This document shows, piece by piece, positions 24,248-36,407 of a DNA stretch of 64,000 nucleotides. The first letter of the stretch is position 1. Each line of letters starts with the position of its first letter. The notes beneath the pieces are model-generated. The model was not told where the DNA came from and searched no databases. It saw only the letters and a program-made list of their open reading frames with translations. Origin of the DNA: Tillandsia leiboldiana. Lineage: Eukaryota; Streptophyta; Magnoliopsida; Poales; Bromeliaceae. The position numbers were made by a program, and so were the translations under genes. Location: assembly GCA_029204045.2 (NCBI GenBank), contig CM055077.1, positions 17,126,584 to 17,190,583 on the forward strand. The letters run 5' to 3'.

Positions 24248-24770
24248 TTAAGTTCTTTGAAACTCTTTTGGCACTGGGCTGTCCAGACGAATCTCTACCC
24301 TCTTTGGGTTAGTCGATTTAGGGAAGTGGCCTCCCACGAAGCGTCTGTAGTAGCCTGCCCGTCCTAAGAAGCTTCGGATCTCCGTCACCGTTGTTGGCCG
24401 AGCCCAGTTGGTCACTGACTCGATCCTCCTCGGATCCGCTGCAATTCCAGACGTCGAAATGACATGCCCCAAAAAGTCCACCTCACGGAGCCAAAACTCA
24501 CACTTTATGAGTTTGGCATATGGTTTCTGATCCCGGAGGGTCTAGGGGATTACTCGCGAGTGTTCCCCATACCCCTCGTCTGTGTGAGAGTAGATCGGAA
24601 CGTCCACTATAAGACCATTACCGGCTGGTCTAAGAAGGGCTTGAGTATCCTATTCATCATGCCCGTGAATACCGCTGGTGCGTTAACGAGTCTAAACGGT
24701 ATGACCGTGAACTCATGTCGACCACTCCGAGTTCGTAAGGCTGTTTTTCGGTAAGTCCGGTTCCCGGAGA
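24248..24770 (-). pseudogene. Reverse transcriptase fragment of element B
   Basis: Across stops and frame changes the minus strand encodes HEFTVIPFRLVNAPAVF, MNRILKPFLDQPVMVL, and then MDFLGHVISTSGIAADPRRI and EIRSFLGRAGYYRRF. These are the usual palm and connection motifs of Ty3/gypsy reverse transcriptase. The catalytic FIDD/YVDD motif is gone: the place where it should be, about 24600-24615, reads stop-Trp-Thr-Phe. RNase H does not continue intact. Inactive. Confidence 0.88.
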
Positions 24771-25089
24771 TGCACTTGGAACTTCAAGCAGTCAACTACC
24801 ACTTAAAGATTGCCGCGACTGTCGGCCCCAAGCGTTATGCCGTTAACCTTTAACGGAAACCTCATTAGTTCTTAGAGACTAAGAACCCGTCTCACCCTCG
24901 CTGGGCAGGAAGGAGTACAGCCGCCTGCCTCGAGGGGTAGCCGGAGGATCCGACCGAACTTATTTCTACGATGGGATTTCTTCTAATATCTATGGTAGGG
25001 AGAAAACATGAAGCGAGGTGGAAGAGTGGGATGCTTAGGTGTTGACACAAACGTTCTAGCACGATGATCTGAAACTCGAGTATTACCTG

Positions 25090-25317
25090 CTACATCGTGC
25101 TCGGTGGGTCCGTCCCCTGGTGGGTCTTCGTATAGACTCTCCCTCCTCCCGATTGCGGAGACGAAGGTGGAGATGCTGCTACGGGTGATGTCCCCGTTTC
25201 CGAGGGGCAGTTGAAACAATAGTGCCCTGGTTTGCCGCATCGAAAACAGTGGTCTTGCTTCTGGGGACATTCGGTCACTTGGTGTATTCCACCGCAATTG
25301 ATGCAAGACTTGTCCAC
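25090..25317 (-). pseudogene. Gag nucleocapsid with two zinc knuckles, element B
   Basis: The minus-strand frame has CINCGGIHQVTEC and then CFRCGKPGHYCFNC. The second is a canonical CX2CX4HX4C knuckle; the first is one residue short between Cys and His. Such knuckles bind the RNA genome during packaging. No protease motif (DSGAS or similar) can be seen in the following 300 bases, where the sequence is frame-broken. Confidence 0.85.
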
Positions 25318-25419
25318 CGGCCATTGTCCTCCCGTCGGCGCATTCTTGGTTCCTTGTTGCCATCTCAGGTATTTAGGAGGCCGGCTCCTCTTGGTATGCT
25401 CTTTTCCAAAACAAGGTCG

Positions 25420-26020
25420 AGCTCATTTCTTATCCCCGCTGTGATCTGAGCTCTCCCGTCGGGCTCGTGAAATCGCAAATTCGTGCTCCACTGTGGTGGC
25501 TCTATCGACCACCTCCTAGAAGGTGTGCAAATCCGCCGTTTGCACCACCTTGTAGATGTCGCTTCGTAAACCATTCACAAAAAGACGGGCTTTGTGAGAT
25601 TCATCTCTTATAACAGAGGGAACACATTTGATCAACCTCACAAATGCCCGTTGCTATCCCGTAACTGTCCGACTTCCTTTCTTGATGTGCTTCAGGACAT
25701 CTTCCATCTGCTGTTTGATGCTGTCGGAGAGAAATGCCCCAAACAGTTTTTCTCGGAACGTGGTCCAAGATAGAAGGGCGGTGCCCTCCGAGGGGTCCGG
25801 GCGCACCGTCCTCCACCACTTGCGGGCGTTTCCCTCAAGAAAGTGGACTGCCAAAGGGACCCGTTCATGTTCCTCCATCAATAGGTCTTCAAAAAGCTTC
25901 TCCATGGTATCCACCTTTTTTTTTTCCCACAACCCAAGGGTACACGGGTGGGTCGTACCTCTTGAAATTTGCCAAGTTCGCTGTCACCCCATCCCATTCG
26001 GTTTGCCGGATAAGGGCTTC
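25420..26020 (-). pseudogene. Gag capsid region of element B
   Basis: The minus strand encodes LAVHFLEGNARKWWRTVRPD and WTTFREKLFGAFLSDSIKQQ, the retrotransposon gag core with its WW motif. It continues after a stop and frame changes with SHKARLFVNGLRSDIYKVVQ. Several stops and a T run at about 25917-25927 break the frame. Confidence 0.88.
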
Positions 26021-26055
26021 CCCCGCAGCATCGGCGGTCATTCTGGGGATAGGTG

Positions 26056-26430
26056 TCACCACGGTCTCTCCCAAGGGGCTCCAACAGTGGCTCCCGGCGT
26101 AAGTCCCGAAGTTGCTGGTGTTAGTGCTACTGAAGGCGTCGTCGGATGAACCGACGGTATCTCGGTCACCGTGGTCGGAGAAGGGGCAACCGTAGTCTCG
26201 CTGACCGCCACCGGTCGTCCCGTCACTGGTGCGGCTGGTCCGGGCAAAGAAGCCTGGGCGACCTCCATTGGTGTTGTCGGCTGTTGCGCCCACTGCCGCA
26301 TCTGTTCCATAAGGGTTGCTAACTGCCCGGCCACCTCTTGTAGTTGTTGTCGGAGCAGCTGACACTCCGCCGCTATTGGCACTGTACTTTCTGCCCCTGC
26401 GTTCTCCGCTGATAACCCATTTCGGGCCAT
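26056..26430 (-). pseudogene. Gag N-terminal segment of element B
   Basis: Starts at an ATG about 205 bases inside the primer site (MARNGLSAENAG). A Gln-rich helix (CQLLRQQLQEVAGQLATLME) is followed by a long Pro/Thr/Ala-rich linker, the usual disordered N-terminus of plant Ty3/gypsy gag. The frame is lost before the capsid region. Confidence 0.75.
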
Positions 26431-26635
26431 TATTCGCTATATACAAAGAAACCAAGTCAACCCTAGACCTAACTGGTCTAGCACCACGACCTACAGACGC
26501 ACCGAAATTAAATCCCCCTTTTTCCCTCGCACACTCACGATCTACTGGTCTACCCCAAGTTCACTTTATTAATCAGTAGTTAGTGTATTCCGCCCCGTGG
26601 ATGTTGGACCCCGACTATTGTGGTTAAAGTTCAGT

Positions 26636-26646
26636 CTCTGATACCA
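26636..26646 (-). promoter_or_regulatory. Primer-binding site of element B (tRNA-iMet)
   Basis: The minus strand reads TGGTATCAGAG, eight bases from the LTR edge at 26655. Confidence 0.92.
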
Positions 26647-26654
26647 TCTTAATC

Positions 26655-29069
26655 TGTCACGCCCCGGGGGCTAAAGTAAGGCAAACCACAGTAACCAGAG
26701 CAACCATCGCCCCTCCATATAACGTCAACCATAATCACACCCTGCACCAAACAAAACCGGGCACCCTTCCCGAACACCGCACCGGGCCCCTGCCCCGGTG
26801 CCCCCCTGCCGAGCACCTGTCTCGGCCGCCGAGCACCTGCCTCGGCATCACCGCTCACACCCCCCACCCATGAGGGCACCCTTTCATAACGTCACCGACA
26901 CGTGGGGTACACGGGTCAACGTACCACTTTTCCGGAAAAGCACACCCTTGCGGTGGCCAAACCGCCGGTGTGCGTGTAGTAACACCAGAGCCTCATAAAC
27001 AGATATAAATAGATGATTATTCGAGTAAAGTAAAACGGGGTCAGCATTGCTCATAAAGAATAACTTAGAAGAGAAAACATCTTTGCCCATACTAGCACCT
27101 TACATATGTACACCCTTTCCCAATTAACCCTGGCGAAAGTACCCACCTGGAATGAAGATAACTGACCGCGCCCGCGACCCTCCTAAGCAGATCAGAACTC
27201 CTCGCGGCCTACTAAAATATCCAAGAGCACAGATTAACACCTTACCCTAATCAGGTAAAATCAGTGGTCCCAACCACTGTAACAATAAACCCACAAAACC
27301 GAAATCACCGTGCCTAGAGGACCGCGACGTCAATCAAAAGCCAATAAGTCAAAACCGTCAAATAAAACCAAAAACTCAGATCAAACTGGTAACATCAAAG
27401 GCTAACAACAACCGGACCGCGACTATTTCATCGCGAACTCCATCGGAACCCAAAACCGCTAACAGAAAATCAACAAAACCCAATTCTCAACCGATAGCCA
27501 ACTCGGGACGTCAATGGTTAAACCAAGAGGACCCCGACGGCGAAAATGATAAGGAAAAGGCCCGACGACGCGACCCCGACGATTTCGTCAAGGCGCGGAG
27601 CGTCGACGAAACTAGCACCTGACATGGCGAAAACGGTGGCCTAAAAGATCCCAAGTAGCCATGCCAAGAAAACCGCGGAAATGGTGATCCCAACGGCGAA
27701 AACGGCGCTCAAAACGGTGGAAGAACGGGCCAAAACGGAGCTACCGAACTTCCGGCTGACGGATGGTGCACGGAGCAGCGCGTGGACCGGGTTTACAGCG
27801 TCGGCGGCTGCGCGGCATGCGCCGGGTGCACGCAGGAAGAGTGCACCGCGCATTACGGGCCGGGCCGCGCACGAGCAAGGGCGCGCGCCGGGTCTACGGA
27901 TTTTGGCCGCCGATGCATGCGCCGGGTGCACGCCTGGAGCATGCACCGCGCACAGTGTGCAGCCCGGCGCACGGTTGCGTGCGCCGGGTCTGCGCCTCCG
28001 GGGCTGCGGGGCGTGCACCGGGTGCACGCCTGGGTCTGTGGACCGCGGCTGAGGCGTCCCGTACAACGATGAACAGTACGCACCCTTTTTCGTTGTCTTC
28101 TCCGTTTTCGCTCCCGTGCGACTCCGGCGACGACCCCGCGAACATGATAACGGCGGCGGCGGCCTCCCGTTTAACAACGGCGGCGGCGGCCTCCCGTTAA
28201 CCCCCCATGCTCCAACGAAACACCGACAAAAACCTCCGAACGAAACCGCGGTAATTCTAACAACTAAACCATTGATCGACGAACAACAACACATCGATCG
28301 AAATTCCCATTAAAAGACCGATTAAAAGCCACCGATCAATCCGATCAAGAACAAGGACAAAACATTGATCAAAAACCAAAATCGAAAACCCGTGATCAAT
28401 GCACCGAATAAGTTGACCTTAAAAGAACACGAAAAACCCCCGATTAATTCGACAAAAGGAATGACGATCGCTAACCTCTATCTATCGGGATTAAAGAATC
28501 GATCTTGTTCCTTTGCGGCGTTGGGGATCCGGATCCGCTCCTCGTAGATGATGGCGTCTCGTTCTCCGATCTAGGGTTTTATTATTTTGGTCTTCGGTAC
28601 GCACGAGAGGGAAGGGTTTGAGGAGGCGATATTTTAAACTAGGGTTTCCTTCGGTAAACGGGGTTTAATTATCCTATGATTATTAATTTATTTTCTTTTA
28701 TTTTATTTTATTTTATCCTTTTATTATACGTACGTAAAAAGAGAAAATCCTGTATTCGGATATTTATTATTTAATAATAAATATCTATTCACAAGATAAA
28801 TCCAGAATTCCTCGAAAAGCGTGGCAGATCTTTTGCACGGATTCCGATGCGCGCTAGTCATCGCGATACTAAAAACCCTATTCCGGAAGATCCCAAGGTC
28901 GGATTCCCGATCCGATCGCACCGTCGGTCATCGTTTTTCGTGCTCTTTCACAGAAAAATACTCATGCAACACACCGACCAACTTACAGAAACTCGATAAT
29001 TCAAAATCACTATAAGAAACACTTTATTAACAGGAGGGTAAAAATTACTAGAAAAGTCGTGTCATCACA
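26655..29069 (-). mobile_element. 5' LTR of element B, with 806-bp deletion
   Basis: Keeps the first 16 bases (TGTCACGCCCCGGGGG) and then joins sequence equivalent to 9956 onward in the other LTR, so about 806 bases are missing. GGG occurs at both breakpoints. It provides the uninterrupted empty site for the insertion of element C (AACCGCCGGTGTGCGTG at about 26960). Confidence 0.92.
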
Positions 29070-30761
29070 CGACTACCCGGTCATTAGACCGTGAGCTTGA
29101 GCATAGAATGATGACTACCACGCACGCTGTACGTCACGTACACTGACGGTTTGGCCACCGTCACAGTGTTCTTTACCGGTAAAGTGGTCTAGAGGAGGGA
29201 CCCGTGAGCCCCCAGATCAGCACCAGTGGGTGCGGGGTTATGTCAGCCAGATAGGTGCCAGATAGTGGTATGAGCCTGAGGTCCTCGTGACCAATAATGG
29301 CATTGATTGGGTACTTGAGTTTCTTTTGTTGACGCATTATTCTTTTCTTGCACTGTTATTGATAGATATCTTACCCTGTACCCTTACTGCTCAGTTTATG
29401 ATTGATTATCTCATTTATATCCAGATTTCTTGTATTACTTATCTGCAGTCCTTATGCTTGATCTTTATAGCTATACATTGATTTCCAGCTTTTATTACCT
29501 GCAGTTTCATTACCCTTAATTATCTGCCTATTCAGTTATCTATGGATTTTTGTTGATTATCAGTAGATCTTATTTGTTATTCAGCTTTACCCTATGATTT
29601 TTACTATCCGCAGATTATTGTACCCAGTAGGTACGATTAGCTATTTCTCGGCTCGTCGTGCCCACTGGGATACATGTACAGTGTATCTCACACCCTCTGG
29701 GTGACCATTTTTCAGGTCGTTCGGGTAGAGGGGTGTCGGGGCGATCCAGTGAGGCTGTCATGATAGAGCTGTCCCCCTGATGATATAGATTGATGATTGA
29801 GATCCCCGATGATCTGTAGCTGACTCTTGTTTATGTTATTTCAGCTTCCAGTTTATTAGTATTTCAGATTGATGTTAGCATGATTATTTGGATTATTCCT
29901 ACTGATTGGTCATTGTTTAGTTTAGATATTGATGATCTCTGATTGATGATTGGATTAGCCTAGCCGTGCATGTATAGGGGCTTCCTATATGTGTGGCGGT
30001 CTGTTACGCCCGTTTTGCAAACTCTGATTTATTTCAAAAAAAAAAATTTCAGACCTGATTTTTAAAACTCGGGGCGTGACAGTTTTGCCAGTCAACTTGA
30101 ATCCAATTCAAGTTTTGGGCCTTTTTTTAAATCTGGTTCTTTATTTTGGGGTTTTTACACTTACTGGATTTTGTTTTTCAACCAGAATCTATTACTTATA
30201 TTCCTAAACCAGGTTGCCTCTTCTCTGACTACTATGCCTTGCACAATTGTTTTTTCTCCAATCTGTGCTTGATTTTCTTTCATGTGATTTGTTTGAGTAT
30301 TTTTTAACCCAGCCGACCTCTCTTTCTTAAAGAGACTTTGGTATTGAACTATTGATGCAACTTACCTAGAGTTTTTGCTATCCCTGCTCAACACTCACTT
30401 TGTGACAAAATAAGCTGCCTTTTCTTCTATCATTCGTTCCTGGATTGAGAACTATTTCTTCTTTCATATTAAAAAAATCATTAAAAATTATGCTAAACAT
30501 TAAAAATTACCATATCCCTTATTTGCTAAACATTAAAAATTCTGCCTTTTCTTTATCAACTTCGAAAATGGAATTAGCATAGGAACTGTTGTTAGCATTC
30601 ATAAGAGAAAATGCACAGTCATTTACAAATTCGTAGCAAATAAAAAAAATGAACATAATCAAACTAGCACTTGCTGCTGTACATTCTCGACATCACCATA
30701 CCCTCCACAGCAGCAGCAGCAGCACCTGCTACAGTAGCATCACCTGCACCTGCACCTGCAT

Positions 30762-31159
30762 TAGAATTAGGAGCGGCAGCAGCACCTTCATTAGCATTAG
30801 GAGCGGCGGCGACACCTGCATTAGCATTAGGAGCGGCAGTAAAAAAGGAGAATAAGGATAAAAACCATAAATCTTATTATGCATATTGATTTTGTTATTG
30901 TATATTGATGCATCCTTTACATTTGTATGTAGAGTTGATGTTCTACATACATTACACTTTTAGAATTAGGAGCGGCAGCAGCACCTTCATTAGCATTAGG
31001 AGCGGCAGCGACACCTGCATTAGCATTAGGAGCGGCAGTAAAAAAGGAGAATAAGGATAAAAACCATAAATCTTATTATGCATATTGATTTTGTTATTGT
31101 ATATTGATGCATCCTTTACATTTGTATGTAGAGTTGATGTTCTACATACATTACACTTT
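30762..31159 (+). repeat. 199-bp tandem duplication with Ala-rich coding look
   Basis: Copy 1 is 30762-30960 and copy 2 is 30961-31159, near-identical (one clear difference, GCGGCGGCG versus GCGGCAGCG). Each contains three TTAG(A/C)ATTAGGAGCGGC submotifs. The frame from 30671 reads an Ala-rich peptide (ALALGAAATPALALGAA) ending at a stop near 30889. It could be a 3' coding end plus UTR that was duplicated, or a coincidence. Confidence 0.85.
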
Positions 31160-32450
31160 TAGCTTTTGAATATTCATCTGCATTTTTTGCTCAGATTATT
31201 TGGAAACTAAATTATATTGAAAGGTCAATATTTGAATTATAGCATTTTTTCTTTTTATTAACTAATATTCTTCTCAAAAAAAGAAAAAGTGGTATATATA
31301 TATTATTTTCTCTTTTGGTCTCTTTTATCTCTCTTTTGCAAATTTAAATAATTTATTCTATATTATTTATTTTTTCCTATTTAATTAACATAATAAATGT
31401 TGCTAAAAATATTTATTCTATATTATTTATTTTTTTCCTATTTAATTAAATTCTGAAGATAATATTTGAAATAATTTTGCATATCACTTTTGATTTTGTT
31501 ATTCAGTATTCCTAAATCTGCATGAGAGATTAGATTTTGGGTATTTTATACTTGAATTGGTAGTCTTTGATTCCTATGTGAATTTCATAGACAAATTAAA
31601 TTTTGAAATACATATTTTTAGAAAATTTTAAAAAATAAGCTCTAAGGGAGAAACATGATATTTTTTTCAGTATTTTTTAAGAATTTTTAAAATAATATAT
31701 TACCTTAATTCCTTATATAAGTAAATGTCTATAACAAAATATTTTGTTAGTTGGTAATGGTAACTAATGTATCGGGCTTTTAGGCTGGGTTAACTGGGCT
31801 GGGACATTTCCAAATAGGTCCGTAACTTTTTGGATCTAAATTTTTAATCCTTGCCCAAACCCAAAATTATAAATCGAATACTCAAAATTCGACCTATACA
31901 TGATCAATCGGGTCGAACCTCATTTTGGCCCGGTCCAGTTCCACCCGTGCCTACTTTGATTACATTTGTAAAATAAGTTGAAATTTAAGCAACAGTAAAA
32001 AAAAATAAAAATAAAAATAATAAATAATAATAATAATAAATTCTCTGAGAGCAAAAGTGCTCTTTATGAAAGGAATAATTTTTACAATTTAGCCAAAGGA
32101 ATAATTATATTTAATTGCATAGATATATTCATGAAAAGCAGCATAGTTGCAAATTTATTTCTAAAAAAATTCTGTTATCACATATATTTTTGTAAAATTT
32201 TATAGTTTGCAAATATATTCCTCTCGATATTTGACGAACTATAGTTGGCTTTTACCTCTAAAGTGACCTTCTAACCTTCAATGAATATCTTTTAAAGCAC
32301 ATGCAAATGCAATGCTATTTTTCATCTTTAATATTTTTGAACTAATATTTATATCATTCTGTCTATAATTAAAAGATTATCATTTATATACTTTTTTTTT
32401 CTATTACTATTTATTTGATAAGAAGTCAATGATTTTTTCACTTGGCAGTT

Positions 32451-32716
32451 TAGGGATAGAAAGGAGAATAGAAGGTTTGTTTACCCTTTTTTACGGAACA
32501 CTGTTTAGGGACAGAAAGGGAAATAAAAGGTTTGTTTATCCTTTTTTACGGAACACTATTTAGGGACAGAAAGGGAAAAAGAAGCTTTGTTTACCCTTTC
32601 TTACGGAACACTGTTTAGGGATAGAATGGGAAATAGAAGTTTTGTTTACTTTTTTTACGGAACACTGTTTAGGATAGAAAGGGAAATAGAAGGTTTGTTT
32701 TCCTTTTTATGTTACG
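32451..32716 (+). repeat. 54-bp minisatellite, 5 units
   Basis: Five imperfect units with core TTAGGGATAGAAAGGGAAATA and TTTTTTACGGAACACTG. The last unit is truncated. No coding frame. Confidence 0.9.
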
Positions 32717-35112
32717 ATTGAATCAGATTCCAACAGGTTCAAATCGAACCGGCACGTGAACCGAACCGAACATGATGAATGGTTTTTTTTTTAGATGTTG
32801 GGAGAAGGGAGCTCACTTATTCTGCCAAAGCTCTTTATGGGTCGGGCGTACGGGCCTAAATCTATAGGCCAGTCCGGCCCGTCAATTCCGGATGGGCCTT
32901 ACCCGGCCGAGCTGGGCCCGTTTTCATCTCTTTTAATAATCTCTACTGTTCATGACCTAAATTTTTTTTTATGTGAATTCCCCGAAAAAAATATATATTT
33001 TGACGAAAATACGACGATATTGCATGCGAGTAACCTCATCGAGGGTGACCCTACTCAGTTCCTGTTGGAAGATATATGTTAATTAAGTTAACTGTATTTA
33101 TATACGAGTCATACTTTATGTTTGAAGATAAAGTATAAGTAACCAAATAATCAATTCAAAATCCCATTATTTGTTTAATTGGCTGTAGAAACTATACTGT
33201 AAAATCCAAACTTCAGTAAAGAATTTGACAAAAATAAATAAATAAATATAATGTAAAAAAAGGAACACCTCTAAATTTTAGTGAACTTATTGACCTTAAT
33301 TGACCATTTAGGTAATAGTAACAATGTTACTTTATTTTTTTTTCTAATGAGTATTGGTAGTTAATTATTTTTACTATTTATTTGTAGTTATTTTTATTTG
33401 AATTTGTACTTATTACAATAGTTATTCCCATTTTTTACACTTGATAATTATTGTCATTTTAGGCAACCATCAAATAATATATGGATTATGCGACGGTATG
33501 TAGAGAAAGACGTAAACTTCGAAAGTCCGTCCTTGATAGTCGTAGAAACAATGTGGGATTTTCCGCAACAGTAAATTCAGATTACAATACTGAAAGTTTA
33601 TTACCGAATTGTGAGGCATCATATATTTCGACAAGAAAACGGAAATATAATTCAAAAGTTGATAGATTATCCATCGATGACATTATCAAGCATCGCTCAA
33701 CTATGAGAAGATCAACACAAGCAACAACATATAGTCGACATGATATAGAGCAGTTGGACCTTGGATTGCAAGAATATGAATGCCAATCATGTGGTGCATT
33801 GCTTTGGTACGACGAAAGGATCAAATCTTGCAATGACAATGTTCCTCGATTTTCTATTTGTTGCGGGGACGGAAAAGTAGTCCTACCATTATTGCGACAA
33901 ACTCCTAATTTATTGGACAATTTATTGGAGAACAATCGTAGTCGTGCATCCACAAATTTCAGACAAAATATTCGTGTGTACAATTCCATGTTTGCATTTA
34001 CATCAATTGGGGCAAAAATTGACAATGAAATTAATAGAAAACCAGGCCCTTATGTATTCAGGATTACTGGCCAAAATCATCATAAGATAGGGTCTCTGCT
34101 TCCCATTGATGGACAATGGCCAAAATTTGCTCAATTGTACATTTATGATACAGAAAATGAAATTGACAATAGAATGAGAGCATTTAATGCATCTAATGAT
34201 ACAAAAAATATTAATAGAAATATTGTCGAGGAACTTATAGACATGTTTGATCATGAAAATGAAATAGTGAAATCATTTAGAATGGCCAGGGATTGCTTCA
34301 AAGAAAATGATTATCTACCTATCCGATTAAAGTTAATTGGTATTCGTGCTGACAATTCACAGTATAATCCTCCTTCGTGTTCAGAGATTGCTGGGTTAAT
34401 AGTTGGTGATTTTGGTAATGCTGACCGACAACGAGATATTATAATTGAACATAAAATAGAAGGATTAAAACGGATTAGTGATTTGCATCCTTCTTTCATG
34501 GCTATGCAGTATCCTATATTGTTTCCTTATAGAGAAGATGGATTTATGATAGGGATGAAATATAGTTGTGCTTCAAAAAAAAAAATTGGCTCCAGAAAAT
34601 GTATTACGATGCGTGAATTTTATGCTTATAGAATTCAAAATAGAATACTTGAAGGTAAAACACTATTAAGAGGAGGAAAGTTTTTCAACAATATGTGGTT
34701 GATGCATTCTCATGTATTGAAGAAGATCGACTTGATTATATCAGGAGAAATCAGTCAGATTTACGTGTAGAGATTTTTAAAGGAATTAAGGATGCAGTTG
34801 TTGCAGGTGATGTTGAAAGTGATTCTATTGGTAAGAAAATAATTTTGCCGGCAAGCTTCACTGCTGGCCCTCGGTATATGATTCAAAATTACCAAGATGC
34901 TATTGCAATATGTAGACATTGCGGACGCCCTGATTTATTTATCACATTTACATGTAATACACAGTGGGTTGAGATACAAAATGCCTTACAATTTATTCCG
35001 GGTCAAAAAGCAGAGGATCGACCCGATATTGTGAGCAGGGTTTTTAAAATGAAAGTCGAGGCATTAATGAATGATATTAAGAAAGGAAACTACTTTGGAA
35101 GAACTATAGCAG

Positions 35113-35207
35113 GTATGTGTGTGTGTATATATAATTATATATATATTTGTACAAAAAAAATAGTCAAATTATTATTTCTTACTCTACCCTATTTTTTTTC
35201 TATGTAG
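35113..35207 (+). other. Intron of the Helitron Rep/helicase gene
   Basis: GTATGTGTGT donor, TTTTCTATGTAG acceptor, 95 bases, AT-rich. Removing it joins RTIA to DLYTIEFQKRG in frame. A plant-type intron inside the transposase shows that the gene is expressed by the host splicing machinery. Confidence 0.88.
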
Positions 35208-35933
35208 ATTTGTATACAATTGAATTCCAAAAAAGAGGCCTTCCTCATGTGCATATCTTAGTTTGGTTACATCCGGATCATAAGTTGCCAACAATTACGG
35301 ATATAGATTCAATTATTTCCGCTGAAATACCAGATAAAGATATTGATCCAGTTGGATATTCTACTGTATCAAAGTTTATGATACATGGACCGTGTGGCTC
35401 TTCGAATTTTAAAGCACCATGTATGGCTAAAGGTCGATGTTCTAAATATTTTCCAAGAGACTTGAGGAATGAAACGAGTGTGGATGAAAATGGATTTGCT
35501 ATTTATAGAAGAAGGGATTCTGGAAGAATTGTGACAAAAAATGGTATCGATCTTGACAACAGATATGTTGTGCCACACAACTTACCCTTGATAGTTAGAT
35601 ACCAAGCTCATATTAATATCGAGTGGTGCAACAAGTCTTGGTTAATCAAATATTTGTTTAAGTACATCAATAAGGGTTCAGATAGAACGAGAGCTAAAAT
35701 AGAAGACAATTATTTATGTAATGAGGGCAAAATTAATGGACAATACGAGCAAGTTGATGAAATTAAAAGGTACTTGGATTGTAGGTATTTATCAGCATAT
35801 GAAGCAATTTGGAGATTATACCAGTTTGACATACATTCCAGAGAACCTACAGTGGAACGATTGACTTTACATTTGCCGCATATGAATAATGTAACATATC
35901 ATGAAAATCAAAGCTTACTTGATATTCTAAATC

Positions 35934-35938
35934 GATGC
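35934..35938. repeat. Target-site duplication GATGC of solo LTR
   Basis: GATGC lies before TGTCACG and again at 39751-39755 after TTCTACA. Confidence 0.95.
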
Positions 35939-36375
35939 TGTCACGCCCCGGGGTCGAACTGCGACCCGGGCTCGCCAACAGATCCGCCGTCTGTACGGAA
36001 ACTGCCGTACAGACGAAGCGTCTAACCTGCAAAAGAGATCTATAGCTAACAAGTATCAGAGCTGAAAGGAAGCTGAAACACTAAGCGGTGAAAAGTCCAA
36101 GTACACCAGTCCACTAGCACCCCCAACATAAGTACAAAAGTGGAAACTGAAAAGTACAAGAGACACTACACCGACACCACCGACTCGGGTAGGAGCTAGC
36201 CAGCCACGCGCATACCTCGGTCAGAAAGCTCCGAATGAGCCAAACCTGGAACGGTCGCCTCAGGAACACCTGTCATCACAGCGGGTGTGAGATCTACTGC
36301 AACAGTCAGATCTCAGTGGGCACCAAAGCTAACCCCACGGTACACCCACTCAGTCTGCTGGAGACAAAAACACAA

Positions 36376-36407
<32 letters not shown>

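Larger units (their letters stand above)
9134..29069 (-). mobile_element. Degraded Ty3/gypsy LTR retrotransposon, family B
   Basis: On the plus strand: 3' LTR (9134-10253 plus 21049-23150, interrupted by element C), polypurine tract, internal region 23151-26654 in minus orientation, primer-binding site, then 5' LTR 26655-29069. TSD CGACT on both sides. The internal region is only 3.5 kb. It keeps gag, a CCHC nucleocapsid, a reverse-transcriptase fragment, an integrase zinc-finger fragment and the pol C-terminus, all frame-broken. No integrase DDE core is visible. The two LTRs differ at a scatter of single bases, more than the LTRs of element C do, so B is older than C, as the nesting requires. 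Not autonomous now. Confidence 0.93.
6115..30081 (+). mobile_element. Solo LTR, family A, split by nested element B
   Basis: The left edge is TGTAGAAACTTGAA at 6115 and the right edge is CTCGGGGCGTGACA ending at 30081. These are the two ends seen, inverted, in the full-length family A element at 49105-61608. Only one LTR is present, with no internal region, primer site or polypurine tract of its own, so it is a solo LTR left by LTR-LTR recombination. Without the nested element it is about 4.0 kb, shorter than the 4.88-kb copies. TSD GTTTT is intact. It reads in the plus direction, opposite to B and C. It contains GC-rich sequence (about 6950-8250) with frames that stay open only by composition. 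Confidence 0.92.
30087..33480. other. AT-rich intergenic region between nest and Helitron genes
   Basis: No convincing gene. Contains a 199-bp tandem duplication, a 54-bp minisatellite, dispersed-repeat blocks shared with 5.2-5.5 kb, and two GGCC-rich patches (about 31760-31960 and 32820-32930) resembling the subterminal regions of plant hAT elements. The open frame at 32795-33082 ends with a coding-like stretch (ILHASNLIEGDPTQFLLEDI) that I cannot place. Confidence 0.5.
33481..35938 (+). pseudogene. Helitron Rep (rolling-circle) half of Rep/helicase gene
   Basis: N-terminal half of a plant Helitron transposase, which nicks and rejoins DNA for rolling-circle transposition. Exon 1 is 33481-35112 and exon 2 starts at 35208, with a 95-base GT...AG intron; the splice restores GCA-GAT. 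In order: CQSCGALLWYDERI with a CC pair (zinc-finger-like, about 33780-33870), the Helitron N-domain (AFTSIGAKIDNEIN, GQNHHKIGSLLP), YMIQNYQDAIAICRHCGRPD with FITFTCN, the HUH motif in GLPHVHILVWL (about 35240) and the two-tyrosine motif KYLFKYINKG (about 35647-35676). The T run at 34681-34685 is one T short, shifting the frame between GGK and QYVVDAF. The half ends at a family C solo LTR. Start at 33481 is the first in-frame ATG; an upstream exon cannot be excluded. Confidence 0.93.

Noticed and set aside
33582..34025. 147-codon minus-strand frame
   Set aside because: Shadow of the Helitron Rep gene on the other strand.
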